From Ochrobactrum sp. CM-21-5 (lineage in GTDB: Bacteria; Pseudomonadota; Alphaproteobacteria; Rhizobiales; Rhizobiaceae): a stretch of DNA of 64,000 nt. The translations under genes and the position numbers were made by a program. The first letter of the stretch is position 1. Each line of letters begins with the position of its first letter. This document shows positions 44,873-52,724 of the stretch, in pieces. Where the stretch lies: assembly GCF_014253075.1 (NCBI RefSeq), contig NZ_JACLZJ010000009.1:1-64000 (forward strand), read 5' to 3'. The notes beneath the pieces were generated by a model. That model was not told where the DNA came from. It worked only from the letters and a program-made list of their open reading frames with translations, and ran no database searches.

Positions 44873-45152
44873 CCAGCGCCGATGGAAGGGCTGGTACAAA
44901 CTGGCCCGATGGGAGCGCAGACGGCAAGAGCTATTCGCAAAGCAGCCGCTGTGCGTCAAATGCCTTGAGCGTGAAGAGGTGACGGTCGCCGACACGGCTG
45001 ACCACGTGGTTCCTCATCGTGGAGACCCAGACCTATTCTGGCATGGCGAGCTTCAACCCCTATGCGCCTCATGTCACAGCCGCCTGAAACAGCGCGAAGA
45101 GCTTGGACAGACGGTGGTGACATTCGATGTGTCAGGATGGCCGGTCAACTGA
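44862..45152 (+). CDS. HNH endonuclease of the prophage packaging module
   Basis: 96 residues. CVKCLEREEVTVADTADHVVPHRGDPDLFWHGELQPLCASCHSRLKQ is a complete HNH motif. In HK97-like phages an HNH protein next to terS assists terminase cleavage at cos. A paralogue lies at 52315 in the inserted element. Confidence 0.88.
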   Translation: MSADQRRWKGWYKLARWERRRQELFAKQPLCVKCLEREEVTVADTADHVVPHRGDPDLFWHGELQPLCASCHSRLKQREELGQTVVTFDVSGWPVN

Positions 45153-45260
45153 CCACCCGGGGGCATCGAAAAGTCCAGAGACGCGGCAGCCCCGGACCGG
45201 CGGGGACCGACAGCGCACGCATCTGCAATTCAAAACATGACCCCATAAGGATTTCATTCC
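45153..45260 (+). promoter_or_regulatory. Candidate cos region of the prophage
   Basis: The gap between HNH and terS contains GACCACCC (45151-45158), GGGGGCATCGAA (45159-45170), CCCGGACC (45191-45198) and CCCATAAGG. The same words recur in order-related form between the HNH and TerS genes of the inserted element (52611-52724). In cos phages this is where the packaging site lies. Confidence 0.5.
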
Positions 45261-45647
45261 ATGGCAAAGCCGAGAAATCCCCTCGGCAAAGCAAAGGTCG
45301 AGGGTCGCGACAAAATCAATGCCGGTCGGTACAAAAACCGCGCCGAACCGGCCGCAAACGGCCCTCTTGGGGCTCCTCCCGTTTGGTTGAAGGACAGCGC
45401 TGAGATCAAAGCGAAGTCAGCCTGGAAGCTTTTCGCCAAAGAGCTGCCGTGGCTGAATGAATCGCATCGAACACTGGTCGGAATGGCCTCGACTATTCAG
45501 GGACGCATCATGGCCGGGCAGGAGGTAGGCGTGCAGGCGATGAATTTGCTTCGCCAGATGCTTGGCCAGATGGGCGCTACGCCTGCCGATGCCTCCAAGG
45601 TGGCGACACCTGACGAGGGCGAGGAAAAGGATGATTTGCTTGACTGA
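45261..45647 (+). CDS. terS: Terminase small subunit (P27-like)
   Basis: 128 residues. Typical P27-type features: basic N-terminus, PPVWLKDSAEIKAKSAWKLFAKELPWLNE and a helical body, with an acidic C-terminal tail (DEGEEKDDLLD). Binds the packaging site and loads TerL. Overlaps terL. Confidence 0.8.
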   Translation: MAKPRNPLGKAKVEGRDKINAGRYKNRAEPAANGPLGAPPVWLKDSAEIKAKSAWKLFAKELPWLNESHRTLVGMASTIQGRIMAGQEVGVQAMNLLRQMLGQMGATPADASKVATPDEGEEKDDLLD

Positions 45648-47502
45648 TATGCCTGCGCTTGAGCGTGTGAGCGCTTATGCGCAAGCCGTCATTGATGGCA
45701 GAGAAGTTGCCGGCCCTCACGTTCGTAATGCCTGCCGCCGCCATTTCGACGATCTCGAACACGGTCACGAGCGCGGCCTGTATTGGGATGACGACGCAGC
45801 CGACCGCGTGTTTCGGTTCTTTGAAGGGCGTCTCAAGCTTTCTGAAGGTCAGTTTGAAGGCAAGCCATTCAAGCTGCACGCCTCACAGGCTTTCAAGCTG
45901 GGTTCTCTCTTTGGCTGGAAACGTGCCGACGGTTCGCGCCGTTTTAGGCGCGCCTACATCGAGGAGGGCAAGGGTAATGGCAAGTCTCCGTTTGCTGGCG
46001 GTGTCGGTCTGTACGGGCTGATCGCGGACAAGGAAGCTGGCGCGCAGATTTATGCCGCCGCTGCCAAGAAAGAACAGGCTGGGATTCTGTTTCAGGACGC
46101 CGTGAAAATGGTTCGCGCGGCTCCGGCGCTGGTCGAACGACTGAAGTTCAGCGGCGGTATCGGGCGCGAGTTCAATATCGCGCATCACAAGTCGCAATCG
46201 TTTTTTCGCCCGATCTCGAAGGATTCCGGCAAGTCTGGCTCTGGTCCGCGACCGCATTTTGCGCTCTGCGACGAGGTGCACGAGCATCCCGACCGCTCGA
46301 CGATGGAAATGCTTGAGCGCGGCTTTAAGTTTCGTCGTCAGCCGCTGCTGCTGATGATTACGAACTCGGGCAGCGACAGAAACAGCATTTGCTGGGAAGA
46401 ACACGAGCATGCCGTCAAGGTAGCTGCTGGTACGCAAACGCCAGATGACGATTTTACCTATGTCGGCGAGGTGATCGACGACACGACATTTTCCTATGTC
46501 TGCGCGCTGGACAAGGGCGACCATCCGCTCAAGGACGAAACCTGCTGGAAGAAGGCTAACCCGCTTCTGGGCGTTATCTTGACGCAGGAATATCTGGCCG
46601 GCGTTGTTGCTCAGGCAAAGCAGATGCCGGGCAAGCTGAACGGCATTCTTCGGCTGCACTTCTGCTGCTGGACCGATGCCGACAAGGCATGGATGCCGCG
46701 CGAGACCGTCGAAAGCGTAATGGACGATTTCGATCCTGAAGTCGAACACGCTGACAAACCCGTTTTCATGGGCGTCGACCTGTCCGGTAGCAAGGATATG
46801 ACTGTGCTCGCGTGCGTTGTTCCTACTGGCTTCAAGGAAATGGAGCGGGAAGACGGATCTACCGTCAATCTGCCGACGTTTGATGCGTGGGTGGAGGCTT
46901 GGACGCCAGCTGATACGCTGGAAGCGCGAGAACAGGCTGACAAGGCGCCATATGCGCTTTGGGTAAAACAGGGGTGGTTGAATGCTCCGCCCGGCAAGCG
47001 AATTAGATATGATTTCGTGGCATCGCGGGTCCAGCAACTCGATCAGGCGTTCGATATCAAGGCCATCGCCTATGACCGCTATGCCTACGACAAGTTCCGC
47101 GAGGAAGTCGAAGCGCTCGGGTTGGACATTGAACATGTCGCGCACCCACAGGGCGGCAAGGTTCGGGCTCGGCCTGAGCCTGCGAAGGTAGAGGCTGCAA
47201 AAGCCGCTGGCTTACCGCCGCCGCAAGGCTTGTGGATGCCGGGCTCGGTTCTGGCGCTCGAAGACATGATCATCGACGGTCGCATTCGCATGCGCCGCAG
47301 TCCGGTGCTTATGACCGCCCTGATGGGTGCCACCTTCGATCATGACCCGCAAGATAACCGGTGGTTCGTGAAGACGAAGGCGTCAGTGCGCATCGACGCT
47401 GCTGTCGCTTTGGCAATGGCGGTTGGTGTGGCGATGGATACACCGATCGAGCCAGCCGACATCGACGACTTCGTCAACAACATGATCACTATAATTTACT
47501 AA
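45631..47502 (+). CDS. terL: Terminase large subunit (its 3' end replaced by element insertion)
   Basis: 623 residues from the ATG at 45631 (GAGG upstream; 45649 is an alternative). N-terminal ATPase: EEGKGNGKSPFAGGVGLYG as Walker A-like loop and FALCDEVHEH as Walker B. C-terminal nuclease acidic residues are in GVDLSGSKDMTVLACV. The last codons (NNMITIIY-stop) come from a 16-bp att repeat plus element DNA. The original ending, NNMITITW-stop, is still present at 63505-63534 just before the portal gene. Confidence 0.92.
   Translation: MICLTDMPALERVSAYAQAVIDGREVAGPHVRNACRRHFDDLEHGHERGLYWDDDAADRVFRFFEGRLKLSEGQFEGKPFKLHASQAFKLGSLFGWKRADGSRRFRRAYIEEGKGNGKSPFAGGVGLYGLIADKEAGAQIYAAAAKKEQAGILFQDAVKMVRAAPALVERLKFSGGIGREFNIAHHKSQSFFRPISKDSGKSGSGPRPHFALCDEVHEHPDRSTMEMLERGFKFRRQPLLLMITNSGSDRNSICWEEHEHAVKVAAGTQTPDDDFTYVGEVIDDTTFSYVCALDKGDHPLKDETCWKKANPLLGVILTQEYLAGVVAQAKQMPGKLNGILRLHFCCWTDADKAWMPRETVESVMDDFDPEVEHADKPVFMGVDLSGSKDMTVLACVVPTGFKEMEREDGSTVNLPTFDAWVEAWTPADTLEAREQADKAPYALWVKQGWLNAPPGKRIRYDFVASRVQQLDQAFDIKAIAYDRYAYDKFREEVEALGLDIEHVAHPQGGKVRARPEPAKVEAAKAAGLPPPQGLWMPGSVLALEDMIIDGRIRMRRSPVLMTALMGATFDHDPQDNRWFVKTKASVRIDAAVALAMAVGVAMDTPIEPADIDDFVNNMITIIY
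47474..47489. repeat. attL of the inserted element, in terL
   Basis: TCAACAACATGATCAC, identical to 63504-63519. With one mismatch the identity extends through ATAA (to 47494). It lies inside the last codons of terL. Confidence 0.85.
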
Positions 47503-47532
47503 GCTTAAAACTAGTAAGAAAATCAAATAGAT

Positions 47533-47558
47533 AGGCCCTTGGGTGGGCCTATTTATAG
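47533..47558 (+). terminator. Intrinsic terminator just inside the left end of the element
   Basis: ATAGGCCC and GGGCCTAT pair around TTGGGT or part of it and are followed by TTATAG. Only about 30 bp after the terL stop, so it would separate terL transcription from everything downstream. The T-run is weak. Confidence 0.55.
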
Positions 47559-47665
47559 CTAAAAGCCGCCGCTATGTATTCATTCGTAAAATCAATGGTT
47601 TAGCGTGAATTATCGAGAATTGACGGCTTCTCGATGCGACATTGATGCGACAAGAAAGGAAGCAC

Positions 47666-47872
47666 ATGGAACAGGAAAAAGAAGGGGCCGACCTGCTCTA
47701 TGGCGTCCCTGCAATTGCAACGTTCCTCCGTATGAGTGAGCCCGCAGTTTATCATTTATCCCGTCGTGCTGATTGGCCCGGATTCAAGATCGGCGGCAAG
47801 GTCTGCGCTCGCCGCTCAGCAATTGACCAGTGGATTTCCGACATGGAAGCAAAGGCGAGGTCAACACAATGA
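47666..47872 (+). CDS. AlpA/excisionase-like DNA-binding protein (left copy)
   Basis: 68 residues from the ATG at 47666 (AAGGAAG upstream). GADLLYGVPAIATFLRMSEPAVYHLSRRADWPGFKIGGKVCARRSAIDQWISDMEA is a complete AlpA-type HTH. It is a paralogue of the right-end gene at 62084, with near-identical DNA around GCCGACCTGCT. AlpA proteins control excision and gene expression in P4-like satellites and PICIs. Confidence 0.8.
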   Translation: MEQEKEGADLLYGVPAIATFLRMSEPAVYHLSRRADWPGFKIGGKVCARRSAIDQWISDMEAKARSTQ

Positions 47873-47964
47873 GCGTGGCGTTTCTGCTCGGCTACATGCT
47901 GATCTTCGGCGGTGCCATTGTTGGGCCGCGTCTGATGACGCAGGCAGGAAGCGCCGGGAAGTGA
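47869..47964 (+). CDS. Tiny membrane protein
   Basis: 31 residues (FLLGYMLIFGGAIVGPRLM), one hydrophobic helix. ATGA-coupled to the AlpA gene and 1 bp before the initiator gene. A comparable tiny hydrophobic frame precedes the right-end AlpA gene. Confidence 0.4.
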   Translation: MSVAFLLGYMLIFGGAIVGPRLMTQAGSAGK

Positions 47965-47965
47965 A

Positions 47966-49156
47966 ATGAAGCGCAAGCACGACATACCGGCATGGCGGCA
48001 GCAACAATTGGTCAGGCTGGCCTTACGCCATTCTGAGACAACTAAGGCTGACTGCGCCGTCCTTGCGGAGATCGTGCAGCGATACCATGGCGAGTACGGC
48101 AACGGCTGGGCCAGCTTCGATATGCTCATTGAAGAGACTGGCCTGCATAAGACCACAATCATCAAGGCAAAACGCAAGCTTGAACGGCTCGGCTTTGTTT
48201 CCGTCCTGTCACCGGGACGCAGGGGCCGCTCAACGGTCTACTTGCCGAATTTTGATTTAGTTCCCGAAAAAGGTAGTGCACAGACTACCGAAACAAAGGG
48301 TAGCGTAGACGCTACCGTAATTGATGGTTTGGGTAGTCAGGACGCTACCGAATATGGCGCTTTAGGTAGCGTGGACGCTACCACCTCCTACTTACAGTTA
48401 CCGGTTTACAAAACCGGTATACTGGAAAGTAATATTGACCCTGCTGCGCCGCCCATGGCTGGCCTTACGGCCGCCAGTGCAGGCGCGCATGGGGAAGGGA
48501 AATTCGACCAGCTATATAAAGCGTATGGCCACAGGCGGGGCAGGGCGGATGCTCGCAAGGCATATGAAGCCCTTGCACTGACCGACGAGGCACATGCCGA
48601 CATATTGGCCGCCGCTGAGGCATGGCGTCAGGCATGGGCGAGGCAGGGTAATCCTGATGCGCCACGCTTCACGCTCGCGAAGTGGCTGGAGCGCGAATGC
48701 TACCACGAAGACCCGCCGACCGGCTTTAAGTCCAAAGAGCCGAAGAAACCGAAATCGGAAAGTTTGCCTACCCGGAATGCGGCGACGGTAAGCCAGTCCG
48801 AAACGCCAGCGCCTGGTGAAGAATATGGCGCTATCGATGTTTGCGCGTTCACTCCTACCGGCACCTTCGAGGCCGAGATAATCGGCAGCGATGTCATTGC
48901 TACCGGGAACGAAGTCGTGTTGCGGCTGAATCTTCAACTGTCTGACGGGAAAGGAACACCTCTCGGTGAGACAGCCCATGAATTTTTCGTGCAGGCGAAT
49001 GAGAAATCCAAACAAGATCGCGGGCAGGCATTCCTTACACAAGTCGCAGAGGCAGTCGGCTTGAGGGCTCTTGAAGATTCGAGCGATTTTCACGGCAAGC
49101 GGTGCCGGGTCACGATCAATAACCGGCGAGAAATCACCTACCACAACACGAGGTAA
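47966..49156 (+). CDS. Lambda-O-like replication initiator with DUF669-like C-terminus
   Basis: 396 residues. N-terminal winged HTH (residues 25-90: ETTKADCAVLAEIVQRYHGEYGNGWASFDMLIEETGLHKTTIIKAKRKLERLGFV), as in phage replication initiators. The middle (about residues 100-140) repeats GSVDAT-like words because the DNA there holds four 18-bp palindromes. A helical part follows (AYGHRRGRADARKAYEAL). The C-terminal 110 residues resemble DUF669 (EYGAIDVCAFTPTGTFEAEIIGSDVI). The gene and its own origin in one piece mirror lambda O. Confidence 0.7.
   Translation: MKRKHDIPAWRQQQLVRLALRHSETTKADCAVLAEIVQRYHGEYGNGWASFDMLIEETGLHKTTIIKAKRKLERLGFVSVLSPGRRGRSTVYLPNFDLVPEKGSAQTTETKGSVDATVIDGLGSQDATEYGALGSVDATTSYLQLPVYKTGILESNIDPAAPPMAGLTAASAGAHGEGKFDQLYKAYGHRRGRADARKAYEALALTDEAHADILAAAEAWRQAWARQGNPDAPRFTLAKWLERECYHEDPPTGFKSKEPKKPKSESLPTRNAATVSQSETPAPGEEYGAIDVCAFTPTGTFEAEIIGSDVIATGNEVVLRLNLQLSDGKGTPLGETAHEFFVQANEKSKQDRGQAFLTQVAEAVGLRALEDSSDFHGKRCRVTINNRREITYHNTR
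48272..48382. repeat. Four 18-bp palindromic iterons inside the initiator gene (putative origin)
   Basis: GGTAGCGTAGACGCTACC (48299-48316) and related copies at 48272-48289, 48332-48349 and 48365-48382, spaced 27, 33 and 33 bp. Each begins GGTAG and ends CTACC. A further palindrome ACCGGTTT-ACA-AAACCGGT lies at 48400-48418. Arrangement like the four iterons of lambda ori within gene O. Confidence 0.75.
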
Positions 49157-49158
49157 AT

Positions 49159-49410
49159 ATGGCGAATGACTTTTATGACGATGCAGTAGACGAACCAGAA
49201 GCCGCGGCACCGGTCCAGCATTTCACCTGCATGATCCAGATCGAGCCGTTTGACGCTGAAACCGAAGACGATGAAAAGCTGCGCGTTGTCGGCATTGTGC
49301 AAGGCACAGACGATGAAACTTTTGATTTCATCGCGATCAAAACCCTCGAAAATGGCGAGATGTACCCGACCCGTGAAGCCACGGTTTGGTCTGTTTCCCA
49401 AAAATCCTAA
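49159..49410 (+). CDS. Small acidic hypothetical protein
   Basis: 83 residues, acidic, beta-rich (HFTCMIQIEPFDAETEDDEKLRVVGIVQGTDDETFDFIAIKT). Preceded by CACGAGGTAA (49147), the only near copy of the prophage leader inside the element. Unknown function. Confidence 0.55.
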   Translation: MANDFYDDAVDEPEAAAPVQHFTCMIQIEPFDAETEDDEKLRVVGIVQGTDDETFDFIAIKTLENGEMYPTREATVWSVSQKS

Positions 49411-49466
49411 TCACAGATCGTCGTAGCGCCTGCTGTGGTGGCGGGCACCTATTTGCTGCGACAGAT

Positions 49467-49505
49467 CCCCCGCCCGGTCTCTCCTCCTCGTGTGCCGGGC
49501 GGGGG
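49467..49505 (+). ncRNA. Hairpin with loop complementary to the prophage leader motif
   Basis: An 11-bp stem (CCCCCGCCCGG 49467-49477 with 49495-49505) encloses the 17-nt loop TCTCTCCTCCTCGTGTG. CTCCTCGTGT (49484-49493) is the exact complement of ACACGAGGAG, present in the prophage gene leaders. The loop also holds the anti-SD word CCTCCTC. It ends 7 bp before tRNA-Gln. A function as a separate RNA is inference. Confidence 0.6.
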
Positions 49506-49512
49506 CGGTTTC

Positions 49513-49583
49513 TCGGCCTTCGCCTAACGGTAGGGCAGCGCACTTTGAATGCGCCGGTACTGGTTCGATCCCAGTAGGCCGAT
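49513..49583 (+). tRNA. tRNA-Gln (UUG)
   Basis: Acceptor TCGGCCT/AGGCCGA, anticodon stem GCGCA/TGCGC with loop CTTTGAA (TTG), T-arm ACTGG-TTCGATC-CCAGT, discriminator T, encoded CCA at 49584-49586. Complete cloverleaf. Carried by the satellite. Confidence 0.9.
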
Positions 49584-49613
49584 CCATTTTTTCAAATACG
49601 GAGGCTATCGCCC

Positions 49614-49763
49614 ATGACGGAATCCGATCATGCCGAAAACAGCGAATCCGCATTCGACGGCGCTCATCGTGGTCGGCGCATAAGTTGGGCCGAGTTATAC
49701 CGGCAACGCCCGGACTTGAAGTCAAATTCTGAAAATCGAAAAGCCGCCGACGAGGCAGCTTAA
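49614..49763 (+). CDS. Small hypothetical protein
   Basis: 49 residues (MTESDHAENSESAFDGAHRG...). ATG behind CGGAGG. The motif ISWAELYRQRPDL suggests a short helical segment. Unknown. Confidence 0.45.
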   Translation: MTESDHAENSESAFDGAHRGRRISWAELYRQRPDLKSNSENRKAADEAA

Positions 49764-49830
49764 CGACCAAAAGCGCACCGCGCTTATTTCACCCACCAAT
49801 TCCCAATTCTGCAAAATAGGAGGCGTCCCG

Positions 49831-50346
49831 ATGCGCAAATCGGCCGTCATTGAAATCCTTGCGCGCCGGCTCCGCATAGCGCCCGGACGCATTCAAGCAA
49901 TCGCGGATCGCTTGGCCTCCGCTGGCCTGATTTCGAACGCCGAGGGCAGTAGGCGATATCCTCCTGACCTGTCCGAACCTGAAATCGTCACGCTGGTTAT
50001 CGCGGTCATCGCCGATAGTGGCCTTGGCAACGTGAAAGCGACAGTTGACACGTTCTCGTCCTTGGCCAGCGAAGGGATTGCCTTCGGACACGTTCTTCAA
50101 CGTGTGCTGTTCGGCCGCCCGGTGGATATCGCACACGTCATCGTCCGTCATGACCCGGCAGGAGTGTCGGCGGTGATCGACGGCAATCATGCCGTCTATG
50201 GCGCTGAAGCACCTGAAAAAGCCGCAACGACGGCGCGCATCATTCCGGGCGATGCACTGATTGCCATCGCCGCAGAACTGCAAGGCCAGCACCCCCAGCA
50301 GGCGGATGCCTTGGTCGAACTTATCAAAATTCGGAGATCGCTATGA
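49831..50346 (+). CDS. Hypothetical protein with N-terminal winged-helix pattern
   Basis: 171 residues, ATG after AGGAGG. The first 45 residues (SAVIEILARRLRIAPGRIQAIADRLASAGLISNAEG) look like a winged helix. The rest is small alpha/beta. Overlaps the next gene by 4 bp and precedes the capsid gene. It may regulate the structural genes (inference). Confidence 0.6.
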   Translation: MRKSAVIEILARRLRIAPGRIQAIADRLASAGLISNAEGSRRYPPDLSEPEIVTLVIAVIADSGLGNVKATVDTFSSLASEGIAFGHVLQRVLFGRPVDIAHVIVRHDPAGVSAVIDGNHAVYGAEAPEKAATTARIIPGDALIAIAAELQGQHPQQADALVELIKIRRSL

Positions 50347-50633
50347 GCAAGGTTGAAGCGCTGCTCGACCGTTTGGCGGAAGCCACCGCCGAGTCCGACG
50401 ACTACGCCGAACTGCCGCCCGAACTCGCTAAAGAGGCAAGGCTGCATGTCTGGGATGCGCATTACGCCAATTCAGACGAACGCGCCCGCTTGGACGCGAA
50501 ACTGGCCGCTTCATCGCCTGAATTTCAGGCTGCTGTCGCGGTCACCGAAACGGCGCTGGCCGAAGAGCTTGCCGCCAATAATGAGCGACGCGCCCGCGTT
50601 CGCAGAGAAAACCCATCTTATTTCAAGGACTAA
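50343..50633 (+). CDS. Small acidic helical protein before the capsid gene
   Basis: 96 residues, acidic and helical (LAKEARLHVWDAHYANSDERARLDAKLAASSPEFQAAVAVTETALAEELAANNERRARVRRE). Its position 2 bp before the capsid gene and its composition would suit a scaffold-like or head-associated role, but no family is recognised. Confidence 0.5.
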   Translation: MSKVEALLDRLAEATAESDDYAELPPELAKEARLHVWDAHYANSDERARLDAKLAASSPEFQAAVAVTETALAEELAANNERRARVRRENPSYFKD

Positions 50634-50635
50634 CT

Positions 50636-51727
50636 ATGACAAATCTCGCAACTATGATTTCCGATCTGGGCAATGAATTCAAAGCCAGCACCGGCGACCT
50701 TTCCTCCCGCATCAGCGAGCTCGAAAAGCGTGCGGCTCGCGAGCCTTCCGGTGATATGCTCTATGCAAATGGCGAAACTATCGCCGACAAGATGGTAGAA
50801 TCCGCAGCCTTCAAGTCGCTGGAGGGTGGTCGCGTCCGTGGCCGTGCGCACGTCGAAATGGCGGCCATCACTTCCGGCAACACTACCGTTGGCACTGGTC
50901 GCTCCGCAGCTACTTCGCTGGTGGGTGCTGATCGCCGCCCTGGCATTGTTACACCTGCCGAGCGCGTCCTGACCGTCCGTGACCTTATCGCTCCGGGCGA
51001 AACCAGCGCGGGCTCAATCGAATACGTGAAGGAAACGGGCTTTACCAATAATGCCGCTCCCGTCGCTGAAACGACGCAGAAGCCTTACTCCGATCTGACA
51101 TTCGATCTGGTGACGGCACCGGTCCGCACGATTGCGCACCTTTTCAAACTGTCAAAGCAGATCATGGACGATGCGCCCGGTCTCGTCAGTTATGTGAACG
51201 TGCGCGGTACGTCGGGCCTGAAGCTCAAGGAAGAGAACCAGCTTCTCTTCGGCGACGGTACAGGTCAGAACCTTTTGGGCCTGATTCCACAGGCAACCGT
51301 ATTCGATGACGCGCTACGCTCCACGGGCGACACCCGCGTTGACACTCTGCGCCGTGCTATCCAGCAGGTACGCCGTGCCGAATACCGCGCATCCGGCATC
51401 ATCATGAACCCGGACGACCTCGCCGACCTTGAACTGACCAAGGACGCCGGCGGCAACTACATTATTGTCGATCCCGTTGAAGGCGGTCAGGGCCGAGTGT
51501 GGCGTCTGCCTATCGTGGACACCACTGCAATGCCAGCGGGTCAGTTCCTCGTTGGTGCGCTCGATACGGCTGCCCAACTTTTCGACCGTCAACAGGTGAT
51601 CTTCGAAATCTCGACTGAGAACGCCGACGATTTCGAAAAGAATATGGCGACTGCTCGTATCGAAGAGCGCCTGGCTCTTGCCGTGTATCGTCCGGAAAGC
51701 ATCGTTACCGGCCAGTTCGAAGCCTAA
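50636..51727 (+). CDS. HK97-fold major capsid protein
   Basis: 363 residues. Recognisable HK97 capsid pattern: a short coiled coil at the N-terminus, the P/E-loop region VRDLIAPGETSAGSIEYVKETGFTNNAAPVAETTQKPYSDLTF, then HLFKLSKQIMDDAPGLVSYVN, GDGTGQNLLGLIPQA and the C-terminal AAQLFDRQQVIFEISTENADDFEKNMATARIEERLALAVYRPESIV. It lacks the long delta domain, and no protease gene is adjacent. Capsid-forming satellites encode such a protein to build their own heads. Confidence 0.9.
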   Translation: MTNLATMISDLGNEFKASTGDLSSRISELEKRAAREPSGDMLYANGETIADKMVESAAFKSLEGGRVRGRAHVEMAAITSGNTTVGTGRSAATSLVGADRRPGIVTPAERVLTVRDLIAPGETSAGSIEYVKETGFTNNAAPVAETTQKPYSDLTFDLVTAPVRTIAHLFKLSKQIMDDAPGLVSYVNVRGTSGLKLKEENQLLFGDGTGQNLLGLIPQATVFDDALRSTGDTRVDTLRRAIQQVRRAEYRASGIIMNPDDLADLELTKDAGGNYIIVDPVEGGQGRVWRLPIVDTTAMPAGQFLVGALDTAAQLFDRQQVIFEISTENADDFEKNMATARIEERLALAVYRPESIVTGQFEA

Positions 51728-51820
51728 TCACGTTCAGGCGCCGTGAATGTCCGGCTGGCCCTGTCGGCAAGTTATGGAGCGCGGCGCCGTCCTCCTGAGA
51801 GCGCTTCACAACATGGGCAC

Positions 51821-51877
51821 GCCGCTGGCTGGAGTCCCCCGCTTTCGAGCGCGCAGCCAGCGGCTCTTCCTTTTCAA
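51821..51877 (+). terminator. Terminator-like hairpin after the capsid gene
   Basis: GCCGCTGGCTG and CAGCCAGCGGC form an 11-bp stem around about 22 nt, followed by TCTTCCTTTT. Ends the capsid transcript and precedes the cold-shock genes. Confidence 0.6.
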
Positions 51878-51891
51878 GAATGGAGATATCA

Positions 51892-52101
51892 ATGCCTGTA
51901 GGCAGACTAAAAGCATGGCGTAACGGCTATGGCTTTCTCACAACGGACAACGGTTCGGACATGTTCGTCCATATCACCGCATTCCAATTCGCGGGCGAAG
52001 AGCCAGAAGTGGGTGCCTTTTACTCGTACAAGGCCGGGATGTTTAAGGACAAGATTATCGCGACCCATCTGAAGCGTGTGGATGATCATGGCGACGGGTA
52101 A
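51892..52101 (+). CDS. Cold-shock-domain protein 1
   Basis: 69 residues from the ATG at 51892 (GGAG upstream). VGRLKAWRNGYGFLTTDNGSDMFVHITAF matches the RNP1/RNP2 motifs of CSD nucleic-acid chaperones. Overlaps the second CSD gene. Confidence 0.75.
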   Translation: MPVGRLKAWRNGYGFLTTDNGSDMFVHITAFQFAGEEPEVGAFYSYKAGMFKDKIIATHLKRVDDHGDG

Positions 52102-52318
52102 GGTCCTCTTTTTCCACAATGGCTACGGCTTCATCGCTGCCGAGCCTTGCAACGTTTTCTTCCATCGCGCTGCCGTCGATGGCGATGTGCCAAAGGCTGG
52201 CGATATGGTCCGCTACGATGCCATGCCAAGTGGCAGGAGTAGCCCTAAGGCGAACAGCGTTCGCGTCATCGACCAGGACGTCTTGGCCGAAGCTGAGCGG
52301 GTGTTTGGGTCGCAATGA
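52088..52318 (+). CDS. Cold-shock-domain protein 2
   Basis: 76 residues from the ATG at 52088. TGKVLFFHNGYGFIAAEPCNVFFHRAAV is a divergent CSD with the key aromatics kept. Tandem with the previous gene and 4-bp coupled to the HNH gene. Role in a satellite unclear: RNA chaperone or antitermination are options. Confidence 0.7.
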   Translation: MATGKVLFFHNGYGFIAAEPCNVFFHRAAVDGDVPKAGDMVRYDAMPSGRSSPKANSVRVIDQDVLAEAERVFGSQ

Positions 52319-52611
52319 GTAGAGGTGAAAGCGCAGCTTGGCAGCACCTTTATAAGCGGTCGAGATGGATCAAGATGCGTGAGCGACATCTGATGCAGTC
52401 GCCCTTGTGCGTTTATTGCCTTGAGGTTGGCAACGTGGAGCCTGCCACGATTTGTGATCATCGCACCCCGCATAGAGGGAGCGAGGATCTCTTCTGGGAC
52501 GCTGACAATCTCATGTCCCTTTGCAAGCCCTGTCATGATCGGATCAAGCAGCGCGAAGAACGCGGAGAGAAGGTCATTCGATTTGGCGCGGACGGATACC
52601 CCATCGAGTGA
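52315..52611 (+). CDS. HNH endonuclease of the inserted element
   Basis: 98 residues. CVYCLEVGNVEPATICDHRTPHRGSEDLFWDADNLMSLCKPCHDRIKQ is a full HNH motif, clearly related to the prophage copy at 44862 (shared PHRG, DLFW, RLKQ/RIKQREE). Probably acts with the element's TerS at a cos-like site. Confidence 0.88.
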   Translation: MSRGESAAWQHLYKRSRWIKMRERHLMQSPLCVYCLEVGNVEPATICDHRTPHRGSEDLFWDADNLMSLCKPCHDRIKQREERGEKVIRFGADGYPIE

Positions 52612-52724
52612 CCACCCACCCATAAGGGGGGCAATCGAAGTCTGGAAGCCGCTCGCTCTAGGAGCGGCCCGGACCCACAACGCATACACGTGCTGCCCCG
52701 GTTCAAATAAAAATTGGAGGCTCA
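52612..52724 (+). promoter_or_regulatory. Candidate cos-like region of the element
   Basis: Contains GACCACCC (52609-52617), CCCATAAGG, GGGGGGCAATCGAAG (52626-52640), a GCCGCTC/GAGCGGC hairpin and CCCGGACCC. These words are shared with the prophage HNH-terS gap (45153-45260). A helper-mimicking packaging site is the natural reading. Confidence 0.5.
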
